From the NCBI RefSeq assembly GCF_011752565.1, contig NZ_VWXK01000015.1, positions 92,767-156,766 on the forward strand: a stretch of DNA of 64,000 bases. Reading direction: 5' to 3'. The DNA comes from Pantoea sp. Ap-967 (lineage in GTDB: Bacteria > Pseudomonadota > Gammaproteobacteria > Pseudomonadales > Pseudomonadaceae). A program made the position numbers and the translations under genes. Below the pieces are notes generated by a model, which saw only the letters and a list, made by a program, of their open reading frames with translations, was not told the origin of the DNA and ran no database searches. Positions 1 through 8,064 of the stretch are shown piece after piece (position 1 is the first letter of the stretch; every line of letters starts with the position of its first letter).

Positions 1-2
1 TC

Positions 3-287
3 GCCCACCCGGCGCACAGCATGGGCAGCACCTTGCGGGTCAAGGTGCAGGCCCGCGATGTCAGCCTGGCGCTCGACGCCGGCTGCGCATCGAGCATCCT
101 CAACCGCCTGCCAGTGCGGGTGCGCGAAGTACGCCCGGCCGACAACCCGGCCCATGTGCTGGTAAGCCTGGAGGCCGGCGGCAATGCGCTGCTGGCGCGC
201 ATCACGCGCTATTCGGCCGACCAGCTCGCGCTGCAGCCGGGCCAGCCCCTGATCGCCCAGATCAAGTCGGTGGCGCTGCTCGGCTGA
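3..287 (+). CDS. modC: Molybdate ABC transporter ATP-binding protein ModC, C-terminal part
   Basis: An open frame runs in from the left edge, so only about the last 94 residues are seen. ModC is the cytoplasmic ATPase that drives molybdate import through the ModB channel. The visible part looks like the C-terminal TOBE/MOP molybdate-binding domain: it reads LRVKVQARDVSLAL early on and ends in a short beta-rich tail with QPLIAQIKSVALLG. No ATPase motif is inside the window. The first in-frame ATG at 21 is internal, because the frame continues upstream without a stop. The next gene on the same strand is a topoisomerase 57 bases downstream. Confidence 0.8.
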   Translation, partial: AHPAHSMGSTLRVKVQARDVSLALDAGCASSILNRLPVRVREVRPADNPAHVLVSLEAGGNALLARITRYSADQLALQPGQPLIAQIKSVALLG

Positions 288-344
288 GCAAGATCACCGT
301 GGCTGCGGTCCACTGATCAGTCACCTGATCGAGGCCCGCCGCCG

Positions 345-1367
345 ATGCTCGACTGCCCGCTGCCCCCCAGCCTGCATTATGTGGACGACAACCAGCCAGG
401 CCTGAGTCGCCGGCGCTGGCGCGACCGCTTCATCTACCTCGATGCCCAAGGCCAGCGGGTACGCGACCGCGACACGCTGGCGCGCATCGCCGCCCTGGTG
501 ATCCCGCCGGCCTACACCGATGTGTGGATCTGCGCAGACCCCCAGGGCCATTTGCAAGCCACTGGGCGTGACGCACGCGGGCGCAAGCAGTACCGCTACC
601 ACGTGCAATGGCGCGAATTGCGCGACCAGCACAAGTACGGGCGCATGCTGGCCTTCGCCCAGGCCTTGCCGAAATTGCGTGCGCAGCTGCAAACGCACTT
701 GGCCCGCCCGGGGCTTGACCGGGAGAAGGTGATGGCGCTGGTGGTCAGCCTGCTCGACCACACCCTGATCCGGGTTGGCAACCAACGTTACCTGCGCGAT
801 AACAAGTCCTATGGCCTGACCACCTTGCGCAACCGCCACGTCACGGTCCAAGGCAGCACCATCCGCTTCCAGTTCCGTGGCAAACGCGGCGTCGAACACA
901 ATGTCACCTTGCGCGACCGACGCCTGGCCAACCTGCTCAAGCGCTGCATGGAGCTGCCCAGGCAGACGCTGTTCCAGTACCTGGATGCAGACGGCCAGCG
1001 CCACAGCATTGGCTCCAGCGAGGTGAACCAGTTCCTGCAGCAGCTCACCGGTGCCGACTTCACCGCCAAGGACTACCGCACCTGGGCCGGCAGCAGCCTG
1101 GCGTTGAGCCTGCTCAGGCCGTTGCAATGGGAACCGGAAAGCGAAGCCAAGCGCCAGGTCGCCGCCATCGTCAAGCAGGTTGCCACGCGCCTGGGCAACA
1201 CCCCGGCGGTGTGCCGGCGCTGCTACATCCACCCAGCAGTACTGGAGCACTACGCCCTCGGGCGCCTGGCCGGACTGCCAGGGCGCCGGGTACGCAAAGG
1301 CCTGGACCAGGAGGAAGTGACACTGCTGTTGTTTCTCCAGGCCCTGGAGGAAAAGGACGATCATTGA
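345..1367 (+). CDS. DNA topoisomerase IB (poxvirus/bacterial type)
   Basis: This 340-residue protein should relax supercoils by nicking one strand through a 3'-phosphotyrosine bond. The N-terminal domain occupies about residues 1-90. The catalytic domain follows, with RVGNQRY near 143-149, RGKRG near 178-182, the family hallmark AKDYRTW at 241-247 (usually KDFRTW) and CRRCYIHP with the predicted nucleophile Tyr294. The length matches bacterial topoisomerase IB enzymes. It is read in the same direction as modC and rsmE but is functionally unrelated to both. The ATG at 345 is the first in frame; no strong ribosome site is visible before it. Confidence 0.92.
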   Translation: MLDCPLPPSLHYVDDNQPGLSRRRWRDRFIYLDAQGQRVRDRDTLARIAALVIPPAYTDVWICADPQGHLQATGRDARGRKQYRYHVQWRELRDQHKYGRMLAFAQALPKLRAQLQTHLARPGLDREKVMALVVSLLDHTLIRVGNQRYLRDNKSYGLTTLRNRHVTVQGSTIRFQFRGKRGVEHNVTLRDRRLANLLKRCMELPRQTLFQYLDADGQRHSIGSSEVNQFLQQLTGADFTAKDYRTWAGSSLALSLLRPLQWEPESEAKRQVAAIVKQVATRLGNTPAVCRRCYIHPAVLEHYALGRLAGLPGRRVRKGLDQEEVTLLLFLQALEEKDDH

Positions 1368-1621
1368 GCCGCGCTATTTACCCCATCATGCAGAGAAATT
1401 TCCCATAAAGGCCGAACCCCCCTATTCTTGCCATCGAGCACCACCGCCAACACCCGGTTGGCGCTTTACCTCGGCACCTGCCACTTAAAGAGGCGCAACA
1501 GAATTTACCTTCAAGGGAATTACTAACCCGTGAAAGCGTCTTTAATGAGAAGGAAGAGGGACAAGCTCCCACCGCTGCGGCACTTGGCCAGGCGGATTTC
1601 TATATCACCAAGGAGAACTAC
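1368..1621 (+). promoter_or_regulatory. Leader and promoter region of rsmE
   Basis: This 254-base gap between topoisomerase IB and rsmE holds no gene. It has several GGA triplets (for example in AAGGGAATT near 1513 and GGAAGAGGGA near 1552) and ends in the AAGGAGA ribosome site. GGA triplets are the core of Rsm binding sites, so this may be a self-regulated leader. No clear promoter hexamers were identified. Confidence 0.4.
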
Positions 1622-1819
1622 ATGCTGATACTCACCCGTAAGGTTGGCGAAAGCATCGTCATCAACGATGACATCAAAGTCACCATTCTGGGCGTAAAAG
1701 GGATGCAGGTGAGGATTGGCATCGATGCACCAAAGGATGTTCAGGTGCACCGTGAAGAGATCTTCAAGCGCATCCAGGCCGGCAGCCCGGCGCCGGAAAA
1801 GCACGACGATCAACACTGA
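1622..1819 (+). CDS. rsmE: CsrA/RsmA-family RNA-binding translational regulator, RsmE type
   Basis: A 65-residue protein beginning MLILTRKVGESI and containing the RNA-contacting VHREEI segment, which is typical of CsrA/RsmA dimers that bind GGA motifs in mRNA leaders and are titrated by RsmX/Y/Z RNAs. The ending AGSPAPEK and the position after topoisomerase IB and modC fit RsmE rather than RsmA, which in Pseudomonas normally follows alaS-lysC. A strong ribosome site (AAGGAGA, 1611-1617) precedes the ATG. That site itself contains GGA, and other GGA triplets lie in the 250-base leader, so autoregulation by RsmE is plausible but is an inference. The paralogue name is assigned from memory of KT2440. 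Confidence 0.9.
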   Translation: MLILTRKVGESIVINDDIKVTILGVKGMQVRIGIDAPKDVQVHREEIFKRIQAGSPAPEKHDDQH

Positions 1820-1884
1820 GCTTCCTGCTTCAAGCCGCACGGACGCGCTTGATCCACTGGCCGGCGCACGCCGCAAGCTAAAGC

Positions 1885-2238
1885 TCAGGTGCCGACCAAC
1901 TCGCGCACCTTGGCGATCATGCTGTCCATGTCGAATGGTTTGTCGAACACCGCGGCGAATAGCTCCGGGCGTCCTTGGCTGGCCTGTGCGCCGCTCATGA
2001 GGATTACCGGCAGGTCGTGCAGTTGCAATTCCTCACGAATCGCCATCACCAACTCTTCGCCATTGAGCATGGGCATCATGTAGTCAGTGATCACCAACTC
2101 CACGCGCTTTTCCCTGAGCGCTTCCAGCGCCCTGCGCCCGTTGCTGGCTTTTTCTACCAGAAAACCTTCATCCTCCAAGGCAAAACCGAGGATGTCGGCA
2201 ATCAGGTATTCGTCATCGACGATCAGGATGGTGTTCAT
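1885..2238 (-). CDS. Single-domain response regulator linked to a KaiC-like ATPase
   Basis: About 117 residues forming only a CheY-type receiver: ILIVDDE near the N-terminus (acidic pair), phospho-acceptor Asp in VITDYMMP, Ser in ILMSGAQ at the switch position and Lys in FDKPFD. There is no output domain. It is the last gene of a leftward unit after the KaiC-like gene. The ATG at 2238 is favoured because the receiver fold starts there; a GTG at 2253 would give five more residues and a GTGA overlap with the KaiC gene stop. It is the natural phosphorylation target of the PAS kinase upstream, but this pairing is inferred from position only. Confidence 0.85.
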   Translation of the reverse strand: MNTILIVDDEYLIADILGFALEDEGFLVEKASNGRRALEALREKRVELVITDYMMPMLNGEELVMAIREELQLHDLPVILMSGAQASQGRPELFAAVFDKPFDMDSMIAKVRELVGT

Positions 2239-2249
2239 CGTTCGCCCCG

Positions 2250-3695
2250 TCACCCACCCCCTTGCGGCACCGGTGTTCCGGAAAGCACGCCGCAGGCGCC
2301 CTCGAATGCCTTGCGCAGGCTGATGCCTTGCGGCCCGATGTGCAATTCATGAAGGGCCGGGTCGTGGTGGCTGTCGCGCACCTTGAGAATCGACAGCATG
2401 CGCCGCAATTGCGAATCGAGCTCTACAAAGCGCATCAGCATGAGGTTGTCGACGATGCTCGACAGGTCCGGGGCCGGCGCGCTGATTTCCGAGCCGAAAA
2501 TGTCCCGCATCTCCCAGGTGAGCATCACGCTGACGTCGCGCGCACGCAATTCGCCGGTCAAGGCGCGGAAGAACGCATTGAGCCGCGCCGGGTCCGCTGC
2601 CAGGCGGCTGAAAGCGCCGAGGCTGTCGATGAGTACGCGCTTGCTGCCGTGCTGTTCGACCTGGGCCAGCAAGCGCGCACCAACCTGGTCGAGCAACCCT
2701 TCGGTGGTGGGTTGCCATGCCAGCTGCAGGCTGCCTTCGCGCTCCAGGGCTGCAAAATCGTAACCCAGTGAGGCGGCCTTCATGCGCAGCCTGCCTGGGG
2801 TTTCATAGAAACCGAAATGCAGGGCCGGCGCCTGGGCACTGGCGGCGCCGAGAAAGGCCAGGCCCAGGGAGGTCTTGCCAATGCCGGAGGGCCCCATCAG
2901 CAGCGTGACCGAGCCTTGGGCCAAGCCGCCGTCGAGCATTTCATCCAGGGTTTCAACACCAGTGGTGACCCGGTTCAACGACTCGCCACCGAGCTGGCTG
3001 GGGTGACTGTACAGCGCCTCAAGGCGCGGAAACACGTGCATCCCGGCCTCGTCGATCAGGCACTCGTGGCGGCCGGACAACGCACCGCTGCCTCGGGTCT
3101 TGCGCAGCTGCACATGGCGCACGGCGCGGCTACCGATTAATTGCTCGCCCAGTTCGATCACGCCATCGACCATGGTGTGTTCGGGGCTGCCTTCGTCCAG
3201 CCGGGCGCTGGTCAGCAGCAACACGGTACAACCGGCAAAGGCCGCGTGGCCTTGCAGTTCGGAGACGAATTTCTTGGTGTCCAGCGCCGTTTCCGCCCGC
3301 ACCCGGGCGTTGAGCACGCCGTCGACAATCAGCAGGCTGGCCTGCTGCCGGGCGATTTCCTGGCGGAGCAAGCGCACCACGGCCTCCAGGCCTTCCTGCT
3401 CCAGGGTGTCGAACGCGCTGACGAACTGGATCGGGTCACCCACCAGGGCCGGGTCGAAGAATTCGAGGGTGGCCAGGTACTGGAACAACCGCTCATGGGA
3501 CTCGCTGAGCAAGGTCGCCACCAGCACCCTGCCGCCGCGGCGCACATGGCCGCAGGCCAGCTGGTTGGCCAGGATGGTCTTGCCGGCGCCCGGCGGCCCC
3601 TGAACGATGTAGGAAGCACCCGCCACCAGCCCGCCCTTGAGCAGCGCATCGAGCCCGTCAATTCCCGTGACCAGCCGCTTGAGTGTTTGCACCAT
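2250..3695 (-). CDS. KaiC-like tandem RecA-domain ATPase
   Basis: 481 residues with two RecA/KaiC domains. Walker A motifs are GPPGAGKT (33-40) and GPSGIGKT (268-275); Walker B-like strands are SLLIVDG (120-126) and RVLIDSLG (353-360). The C-terminal domain has APDLSSIVD (407-415), which lines up with the KaiC autophosphorylation segment (Ser431-Thr432 in cyanobacteria), here Ser412-Ser413. The paired catalytic glutamates of cyanobacterial KaiC are poorly kept: domain 1 reads TLLSES and domain 2 FYET. No kaiA or kaiB is nearby. It lies 5 bases after the PAS kinase gene and overlaps the alternative start of the receiver gene, so the three probably form one operon. Many non-cyanobacterial KaiC homologues act in stress signalling rather than timekeeping. 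Confidence 0.88.
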   Translation of the reverse strand: MVQTLKRLVTGIDGLDALLKGGLVAGASYIVQGPPGAGKTILANQLACGHVRRGGRVLVATLLSESHERLFQYLATLEFFDPALVGDPIQFVSAFDTLEQEGLEAVVRLLRQEIARQQASLLIVDGVLNARVRAETALDTKKFVSELQGHAAFAGCTVLLLTSARLDEGSPEHTMVDGVIELGEQLIGSRAVRHVQLRKTRGSGALSGRHECLIDEAGMHVFPRLEALYSHPSQLGGESLNRVTTGVETLDEMLDGGLAQGSVTLLMGPSGIGKTSLGLAFLGAASAQAPALHFGFYETPGRLRMKAASLGYDFAALEREGSLQLAWQPTTEGLLDQVGARLLAQVEQHGSKRVLIDSLGAFSRLAADPARLNAFFRALTGELRARDVSVMLTWEMRDIFGSEISAPAPDLSSIVDNLMLMRFVELDSQLRRMLSILKVRDSHHDPALHELHIGPQGISLRKAFEGACGVLSGTPVPQGGG

Positions 3696-3700
3696 GATGG

Positions 3701-4861
3701 CTACCTGTCGAGTTGCGCTCGCGCGCCAGGCTGGTGGGTCGGCAGGTACAGGCGCATGCAGGTGCCCTGGCCGGGCGCGCTGTCGACGCTGATCGAGCCA
3801 TTGCTTTGCTTGGCGAAACCATACACCTGGCTCAGCCCAAGCCCTGTGCCCTTGCCAAAGGCCTTGGTGGTGAAGAACGGCTCGAAGATACGCGGCAGCA
3901 CTTGCGGGTCGATGCCTTCACCGCTGTCGCGCACTTCGAAGCACACATAGGCGCCACAGAGCCCGTCCACCTCGCCTGCCAGCTCCACGGCCTCGGCCGC
4001 CAAACGGATGGTGCCGCGTTCACCAATGGCATCGCGGGCGTTGAACAACAGGTTCAGCAGGCCCATCTGCAACTGCCCGGCATCCACCTCGATTGGCGGC
4101 AGGTCGGGCTGGACCTCGTCAAGCAAGGCGATATCACGCGGCAGGGCGTGTTCGAGCAAGCTGCGCGTGGCTGCAACCAGCTCGGCGGGTGCAACCAGGG
4201 AAACATCGAACTGCCGGTGGCGAGCGAAACTGAGCAACTGCTGGGTCAGCTCGGTACCACGCTGGCTGGCATCGAGAATATGCTCGATCATGCGTCGCAC
4301 GCGAGCAGGGTCTGGGCTGGCCAAGGCCAGGCGCGCCGAGCTGATGATGATGGTGAGCATGTTGTTGAAGTCGTGCGCCAGGCCACCGGTGAGCTGCCCC
4401 AGGGCTTCGAGCTTCTGCGCCTGGAACAGCTGGGCACGAACGGCATCGAGCTGCAGCGCCGATTCGCGCCGGTTGGTAATGTCACGGGTAACCTTGGCCA
4501 GGCCGATGATCTGGCCTTGTTCATCGCGAATCACATCCAGCGCGGCCAGTGCCCAGAACTGCGTGCCATCCTTGCGCACGCGCCAACCTTCGTCCTGCGC
4601 CACACCCTGCTCCAGGGCCTGGCGAACCAGGCGCTCGGGGCGCCCGTCGGCGCAATCCTGCGGGGTGAAGAACATGGAAAAGTGCTGGCCGATGATCTCC
4701 TCGGCGCGGTAGCCCTTGATCCGTTCGGCGCCTGGGTTCCACGACACCACTCGGCCGCTGGGGTCGAGCATGTAGATGGCGTAATCCACCACCGATTGCA
4801 CCAGTTGCTCGTAGCGGCTGGCGGGCATGTCTGGGTGTTCGGTGCGGTCGGCTGAAACCAT
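3701..4861 (-). CDS. PAS-domain sensor histidine kinase
   Basis: 386 residues from the chosen ATG at 4861, which has GGAG eight bases upstream; an open frame continues further upstream but lacks a ribosome site. An N-terminal PAS domain (about 15-125, with SRYEQLVQSVVDYAIYMLDP and a PAC-like DEQGQIIGLAKVTRDIT) is followed by an H-box GGLAHDFNNML with the phospho-accepting His, then a GHKL ATPase with N-box LLNLLFNARDA, G1 DSGEGI, F-box FEPFFTT and G2 GTGLGLS. There are no membrane segments, so sensing is cytoplasmic. It is the first gene of the kinase/KaiC/receiver unit. Confidence 0.9.
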   Translation of the reverse strand: MVSADRTEHPDMPASRYEQLVQSVVDYAIYMLDPSGRVVSWNPGAERIKGYRAEEIIGQHFSMFFTPQDCADGRPERLVRQALEQGVAQDEGWRVRKDGTQFWALAALDVIRDEQGQIIGLAKVTRDITNRRESALQLDAVRAQLFQAQKLEALGQLTGGLAHDFNNMLTIIISSARLALASPDPARVRRMIEHILDASQRGTELTQQLLSFARHRQFDVSLVAPAELVAATRSLLEHALPRDIALLDEVQPDLPPIEVDAGQLQMGLLNLLFNARDAIGERGTIRLAAEAVELAGEVDGLCGAYVCFEVRDSGEGIDPQVLPRIFEPFFTTKAFGKGTGLGLSQVYGFAKQSNGSISVDSAPGQGTCMRLYLPTHQPGARAQLDR

Positions 4862-4940
4862 GCAAGCTCCACAGGCACAGCGGAAGGGACGAGTTGAGCT
4901 TAGCCGAGCCCACGCATGAAGGGGTGTGCACAACGCCGGA

Positions 4941-5228
4941 TCATGTGTTTCCAGGCTCTACCAGCGCGGGGCTCAAGCGCCGGGGCATGGCCACCTTGAG
5001 CAGCCACAGGCACACCAGCATCACCCCCGCCCCTGCCCCCAGCGCTACCAAACGCTGGGGCTGCGGGCTCGCGGCATCGAGGCCGAGCATCAGCAGGTAG
5101 CCACCCAGGGCCATCAGCGTCAGATACAGAAACCCACCCAGCAGCAGTACCAGGGTCAACAGCAGACGCCAGCGCAGCCGCGGGCGAACGACGCGCCCGG
5201 TTTCGGCAGGGGGAGCGGCCTGGGGCAT
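4941..5228 (-). CDS. Small two-helix membrane protein of unknown function
   Basis: About 95 residues from ATG 5228 (a TTG at 5264 would add 12). Two hydrophobic segments are clear: LLLTLVLLLGGFLYLTLMAL and LVALGAGAGVMLVCLWLLKV, separated by a short polar loop, with a basic N-terminal stretch RPRLRW that favours an inside N-terminus. I do not recognise the family. It is read in the same direction as, and 79 bases upstream of, the PAS kinase gene, so it could share a transcript, but nothing in the sequence ties it to signalling. Confidence 0.6.
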   Translation of the reverse strand: MPQAAPPAETGRVVRPRLRWRLLLTLVLLLGGFLYLTLMALGGYLLMLGLDAASPQPQRLVALGAGAGVMLVCLWLLKVAMPRRLSPALVEPGNT

Positions 5229-5481
5229 GGCATCACACTCATTGGATCCATTCAAGAAGAGCAACAGTGGCGTAATGACAGCAGCGTGTCAATTACTGGG
5301 GGTTGCTCTTCAGTGAGTAGAGGATAGGCGCCACAGCTCGCAGGGCTATACCAATGGATTATAAACAGCCCGCCATGGCCGGGTGCCTGCGCCTAGCATG
5401 GGGTTTCCCGGCAGCGCTGAACAGCGTCTAAACCGTTGAATTGTGCAAGCTTTTGGTGTCTAATGCGCGACTTGCCGTCGT

Positions 5482-5566
5482 GCCCCGATGGTGAAATTGG
5501 TAGACACATCGCACTTAAAATGCGCCGTCGCGAGACGTCCCGGTTCGAGTCCGGGTCGGGGCACCA
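5482..5566 (+). tRNA. tRNA-Leu (anticodon UAA)
   Basis: An 85-base cloverleaf with acceptor arms GCCCCGA and TCGGGGC, an encoded ACCA end, D-loop GGTGAAATTGGTAGAC, anticodon loop CTTAAAA (anticodon TAA), a long variable arm typical of class II tRNAs, and T-loop GGTTCGAGTCC. It decodes the rare UUA leucine codon. Confidence 0.97.
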
Positions 5567-5705
5567 TGTCCACCCCGTGGGCACCTGACGACTCCCTCCT
5601 GCAAAAGCCCATCGCCCCTGGCGGGCGGCGCTTTCAAGCTGCTCCCTGCAAGCCCCAACGCAACTGCTAGAGTTGAGCATGTCACCGCTCATCTGGAACG
5701 CCGCC

Positions 5706-6119
5706 ATGCGCTATTCCCTGCTCGATGGTCAACGCGACTTCATTCTGCTGATTGCTCGCGTGCTGCTGATGATCCTTTTCCTGATTTCCGGCTGGGCCAA
5801 GCTGACCGGGTTCGAGGGCACGGTGGGCTACATGACCTCGCTGGGCGCTCCGGCACCGATGCTGGCGGCGGCGGTGGCGGTGGTCATGGAGTTTTTCGTC
5901 GCCATTGCCTTGATCCTGGGCTTCTATACCCGCCCGCTGGCGCTGCTGTTCGCCTTGTTCGTGCTCGGCACGGCCCTGCTTGGCCACCCTTTCTGGAACA
6001 TGGTCGAACCTGAGCGTGCCGCCAACATGACGCAGTTCCTGAAGAACATGAGCATCCTCGGCGGCCTGCTGGTGCTGGCGGTCAGCGGCCCGGGCCGCTA
6101 CTCGATCGACGGGCGCTGA
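5706..6119 (+). CDS. DoxX-family inner-membrane protein
   Basis: 137 residues from ATG 5706, preceded by GGA at eight bases; an ATG at 5679 and a TTG at 5673 are alternatives. Four hydrophobic segments are visible: LLIARVLLMILFLISGWAKL, PMLAAAVAVVMEFFVAIALILGF, LALLFALFVLGTALLG and LGGLLVLAVSG. RxxLGxxFxxxGxxKL-like spacing around SGWAKLTGFEGTV matches DoxX/SURF4-related proteins, which are linked to thiosulfate:quinone or redox functions in some bacteria; the role here is unknown. Its stop lies one base from the stop of the convergent acidic-protein gene. Confidence 0.8.
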   Translation: MRYSLLDGQRDFILLIARVLLMILFLISGWAKLTGFEGTVGYMTSLGAPAPMLAAAVAVVMEFFVAIALILGFYTRPLALLFALFVLGTALLGHPFWNMVEPERAANMTQFLKNMSILGGLLVLAVSGPGRYSIDGR

Positions 6120-6120
6120 G

Positions 6121-6315
6121 TCAGTCGTCCGGGTCGTCGTGCCAGGCGGGGTGACCAGGCTCGTCGTCGTCCAGGTCATCGAACAGCGCCTCGTCCTCTT
6201 CGACGTCGTCTTCGGCACCCTGGGCGTCGGCCTCTGGCTCGAAGTCGTCATCGAGGAATTCGTGGTCGAGCAGGTGATCATGCTCGGGCTCGTGCAGGTC
6301 GTCTTCGTCGCGCAT
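6121..6315 (-). CDS. Very acidic small protein
   Basis: 64 residues, more than 40 percent Asp and Glu with several His (EPEHDHLLDHEF, FDDLDDDEPGHP). No membrane segment or known domain is seen. A strong AGGAG stands six bases before the ATG, which argues that it is a genuine gene despite low complexity. It converges on doxX with a one-base gap. The composition could suit metal-ion or basic-protein binding, but that is speculation; I do not recognise a family. Confidence 0.65.
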   Translation of the reverse strand: MRDEDDLHEPEHDHLLDHEFLDDDFEPEADAQGAEDDVEEDEALFDDLDDDEPGHPAWHDDPDD

Positions 6316-6442
6316 GGTGGCTCCTGGAATCGTGGCACGCCTGTATAGGCGGATCGGCGGGCGGGGTCAATGGGTGGCGTTAATGTTGGGTTAACCGGGC
6401 GGGCCCAGGCTGAAAGCTCTCCCTTCAAAACGCTTGTTGCCC

Positions 6443-6468
6443 GCCTTCATGGCGGGCTTTTTTTGCCT
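6443..6468 (+). terminator. Rho-independent terminator, plus strand
   Basis: GCCCGCC, loop TTCAT, GGCGGGC, then seven T. It can end a transcript coming from doxX, in which case that transcript would run antisense across the acidic-protein gene. Confidence 0.8.
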
Positions 6469-6493
6469 GGCTTACAAGCGCCGCATTCCCCCT

Positions 6494-6578
6494 GTAGGAG
6501 CGGGCTTGCCCCGCGAAGCAGGCGACGCAGTGCGTGGCACCGCCTTCGCCGGTGTTCGCGGGGCAAGCCCGCTCCTAC
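6494..6578. repeat. REP doublet (REPIN), GCGGGC family
   Basis: An 85-base hairpin element beginning GTAGGAGCGGGCTTGCCCCG and ending with the inverse sequence GGGGCAAGCCCGCTCCTAC. A nearly identical copy occurs at 48182-48266. This is a Pseudomonas-type REPIN. Confidence 0.9.
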
Positions 6579-6625
6579 AAAAATATAAGTTGAATCAGAT
6601 AGTTACGATTCGCTCTATAGGAGCG

Positions 6626-6730
6626 CAGTTCGCAATGTGCCCTTTCACGAAATGATGACAAGGGCCTTGGCACACTAACCCTGCTTCTCTCGTTCTTTTG
6701 AACCCGCCACTGGTTGGCGGGTTTTTCTTT
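6626..6730 (+). ncRNA. Candidate small RNA ending in a strong terminator
   Basis: No open frame explains this stretch, yet it has the layout of a small RNA gene. TTGAAT (6590-6595) and TCTATA (6614-6619), 18 bases apart, could be a promoter. The body can fold with GTGCC (6637-6641) on GGCAC (6669-6673), enclosing CCCTT on AAGGG, followed by a single-stranded pyrimidine-rich run CTGCTTCTCTCGTTC. A perfect 9-base-pair terminator (6701-6723) and T-run close it. The 5' end is a guess. It might be a homologue of a known Pseudomonas RNA such as RgsA/P16, but I cannot confirm this. Confidence 0.5.
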
Positions 6731-6732
6731 TT
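6701..6732 (+). terminator. Rho-independent terminator of the candidate small RNA
   Basis: AACCCGCCA, loop CTGGT, TGGCGGGTT followed by TTTTCTTTTTC. There is no protein gene upstream on this strand for about 580 bases. Confidence 0.85.
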
Positions 6733-6773
6733 CAGGGCCCGGACTGACCATTGGCGGCCAATTCGCAGGCATT

Positions 6774-6809
6774 AAAAAAGCCCCGCAACCTCAAGGGTTG
6801 CGGGGCTTT
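6774..6809 (-). terminator. Terminator downstream of tRNA-Cys
   Basis: A 14-base-pair stem AAAGCCCCGCAACC / GGTTGCGGGGCTTT with A6 on the plus strand, which reads as a T-run on the minus strand just after the tRNA. Confidence 0.85.
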
Positions 6810-6816
6810 CGAATGG

Positions 6817-6890
6817 TGGAGGCCGAGGTCGGAATCGAACCGGCGTAGACGGATTTGCAATCCGGAGCATAACCACTTTGCTACTCGGCC
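6817..6890 (-). tRNA. tRNA-Cys (anticodon GCA)
   Basis: 74 bases on the minus strand: acceptor GGCCGAG pairs with CTCGGCC and is followed by an encoded TCCA; the anticodon loop is TTGCAAA (GCA); the T-arm is GCCGGTTCGATTCCGAC. A terminator follows within ten bases. Confidence 0.97.
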
Positions 6891-7044
6891 TCAAAGGTCG
6901 GATCTAGCTGCTTGCGCTTTGCTATCTCCTTGAAACGCTGAACCTTTTTCAAAGTTTGCTGCGTTTCGATGGGCGCCATTATGTCCGCATTCGTTTCACC
7001 TTGCAACCCCCTGAACGAAAAAAAATTTCAACGGGCTCAAGGTG

Positions 7045-8064
7045 TTAGCGCCAGCGGCTGAGTTTACTCCACAAACCGACCACGGTGTTCTCCAGCGTAC
7101 CGCTGGCCGCCATGCCGATGCGCTCCTGCAAACTCTTGCGCTCGGCATAGTGCAGGTGGAACAGGTTGGCCGTGCGGGCGCGGTCGCTGAGGTATTCGTC
7201 GCTGGTCTGCAGCGCATCCACCAGCTTGCGGTTCAGCGCAGCGACGCCGAGCCAGACTTCACCGGTGGCCACTTCATCAATGTGCAACTGCGGGCGGTAG
7301 CGGGAAACAAAATCCTTGAACAGCTGGTGGGTGATGTCCAGGTCTTCCTGGAATTTCTCCCGGCCCTTCTCGGTGTTCTCGCCGAACACGGTCAGGGTGC
7401 GCTTGTATTCTCCGGCCGTCAGCACCTCGAAATCGATGTCGTGCTTTTTCAACAGGCGGTTGACGTTGGGCAACTGGGCCACCACGCCAATCGAGCCGAG
7501 TACGGCGAACGGCGCACTGACGATCTTCTCGCCGATACAGGCCATCATGTAACCACCGCTGGCGGCAACCTTGTCGATGCACACCGTCAACGGAATACCG
7601 GCCTGGCGAATGCGCGCAAGCTGGGAAGCAGCCAGGCCATAGCTGTGCACCAGGCCACCCCCGCTCTCCAGGCGCAGCACCACTTCATCACGCGGCGTGG
7701 CAAGGGTGAGCAGCGCGGTGATTTCGTTGCGCAGGCTCTCGGTGGCCGATGCCTTGATATCGCCATCGAAGTCGAGCACGAACACCCGGCTCTTTTCGTC
7801 GGCCTTGGCCTTTTTCTGCTGTTTTTGCTCCTTGGCCTGCTGCTTGCGCAGGGCCTTGAGCTCGGCCTTGTCGAACAGGCCGCTTTCCAGGCGCTCGCGC
7901 AGCTCTTTATAGAACGTATTCAAGCGCGTGACCTGCAATTGGCCACCGGCCTTGCGTCGGCCCTTGCCGCGCAGCCCGGCAATGGCCGACAACACCACCA
8001 GAATGGCAATCACCAAGGTGGCGGTTTTAGCGAGAAAGCTTGCGTATTCGGCAAGAAACTCCAC
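7045..8064 (-). CDS. sohB: SohB-like membrane-anchored serine protease (S49, SppA family)
   Basis: 339 residues. An N-terminal membrane anchor (about 12-31) is followed by a lysine-rich linker (65-92, KALRKQQAKEQKQQKKAKA) and an S49 domain. The catalytic dyad is predicted as Ser169 in VAASGGYMMA and Lys221 in AGEYKRTLT, both at family positions. Members of this family degrade membrane-bound peptides or misfolded envelope proteins from the periplasmic side. The length is normal for SohB. It is transcribed leftward, divergent from the histidine phosphatase gene. Confidence 0.93.
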   Translation of the reverse strand: MEFLAEYASFLAKTATLVIAILVVLSAIAGLRGKGRRKAGGQLQVTRLNTFYKELRERLESGLFDKAELKALRKQQAKEQKQQKKAKADEKSRVFVLDFDGDIKASATESLRNEITALLTLATPRDEVVLRLESGGGLVHSYGLAASQLARIRQAGIPLTVCIDKVAASGGYMMACIGEKIVSAPFAVLGSIGVVAQLPNVNRLLKKHDIDFEVLTAGEYKRTLTVFGENTEKGREKFQEDLDITHQLFKDFVSRYRPQLHIDEVATGEVWLGVAALNRKLVDALQTSDEYLSDRARTANLFHLHYAERKSLQERIGMAASGTLENTVVGLWSKLSRWR

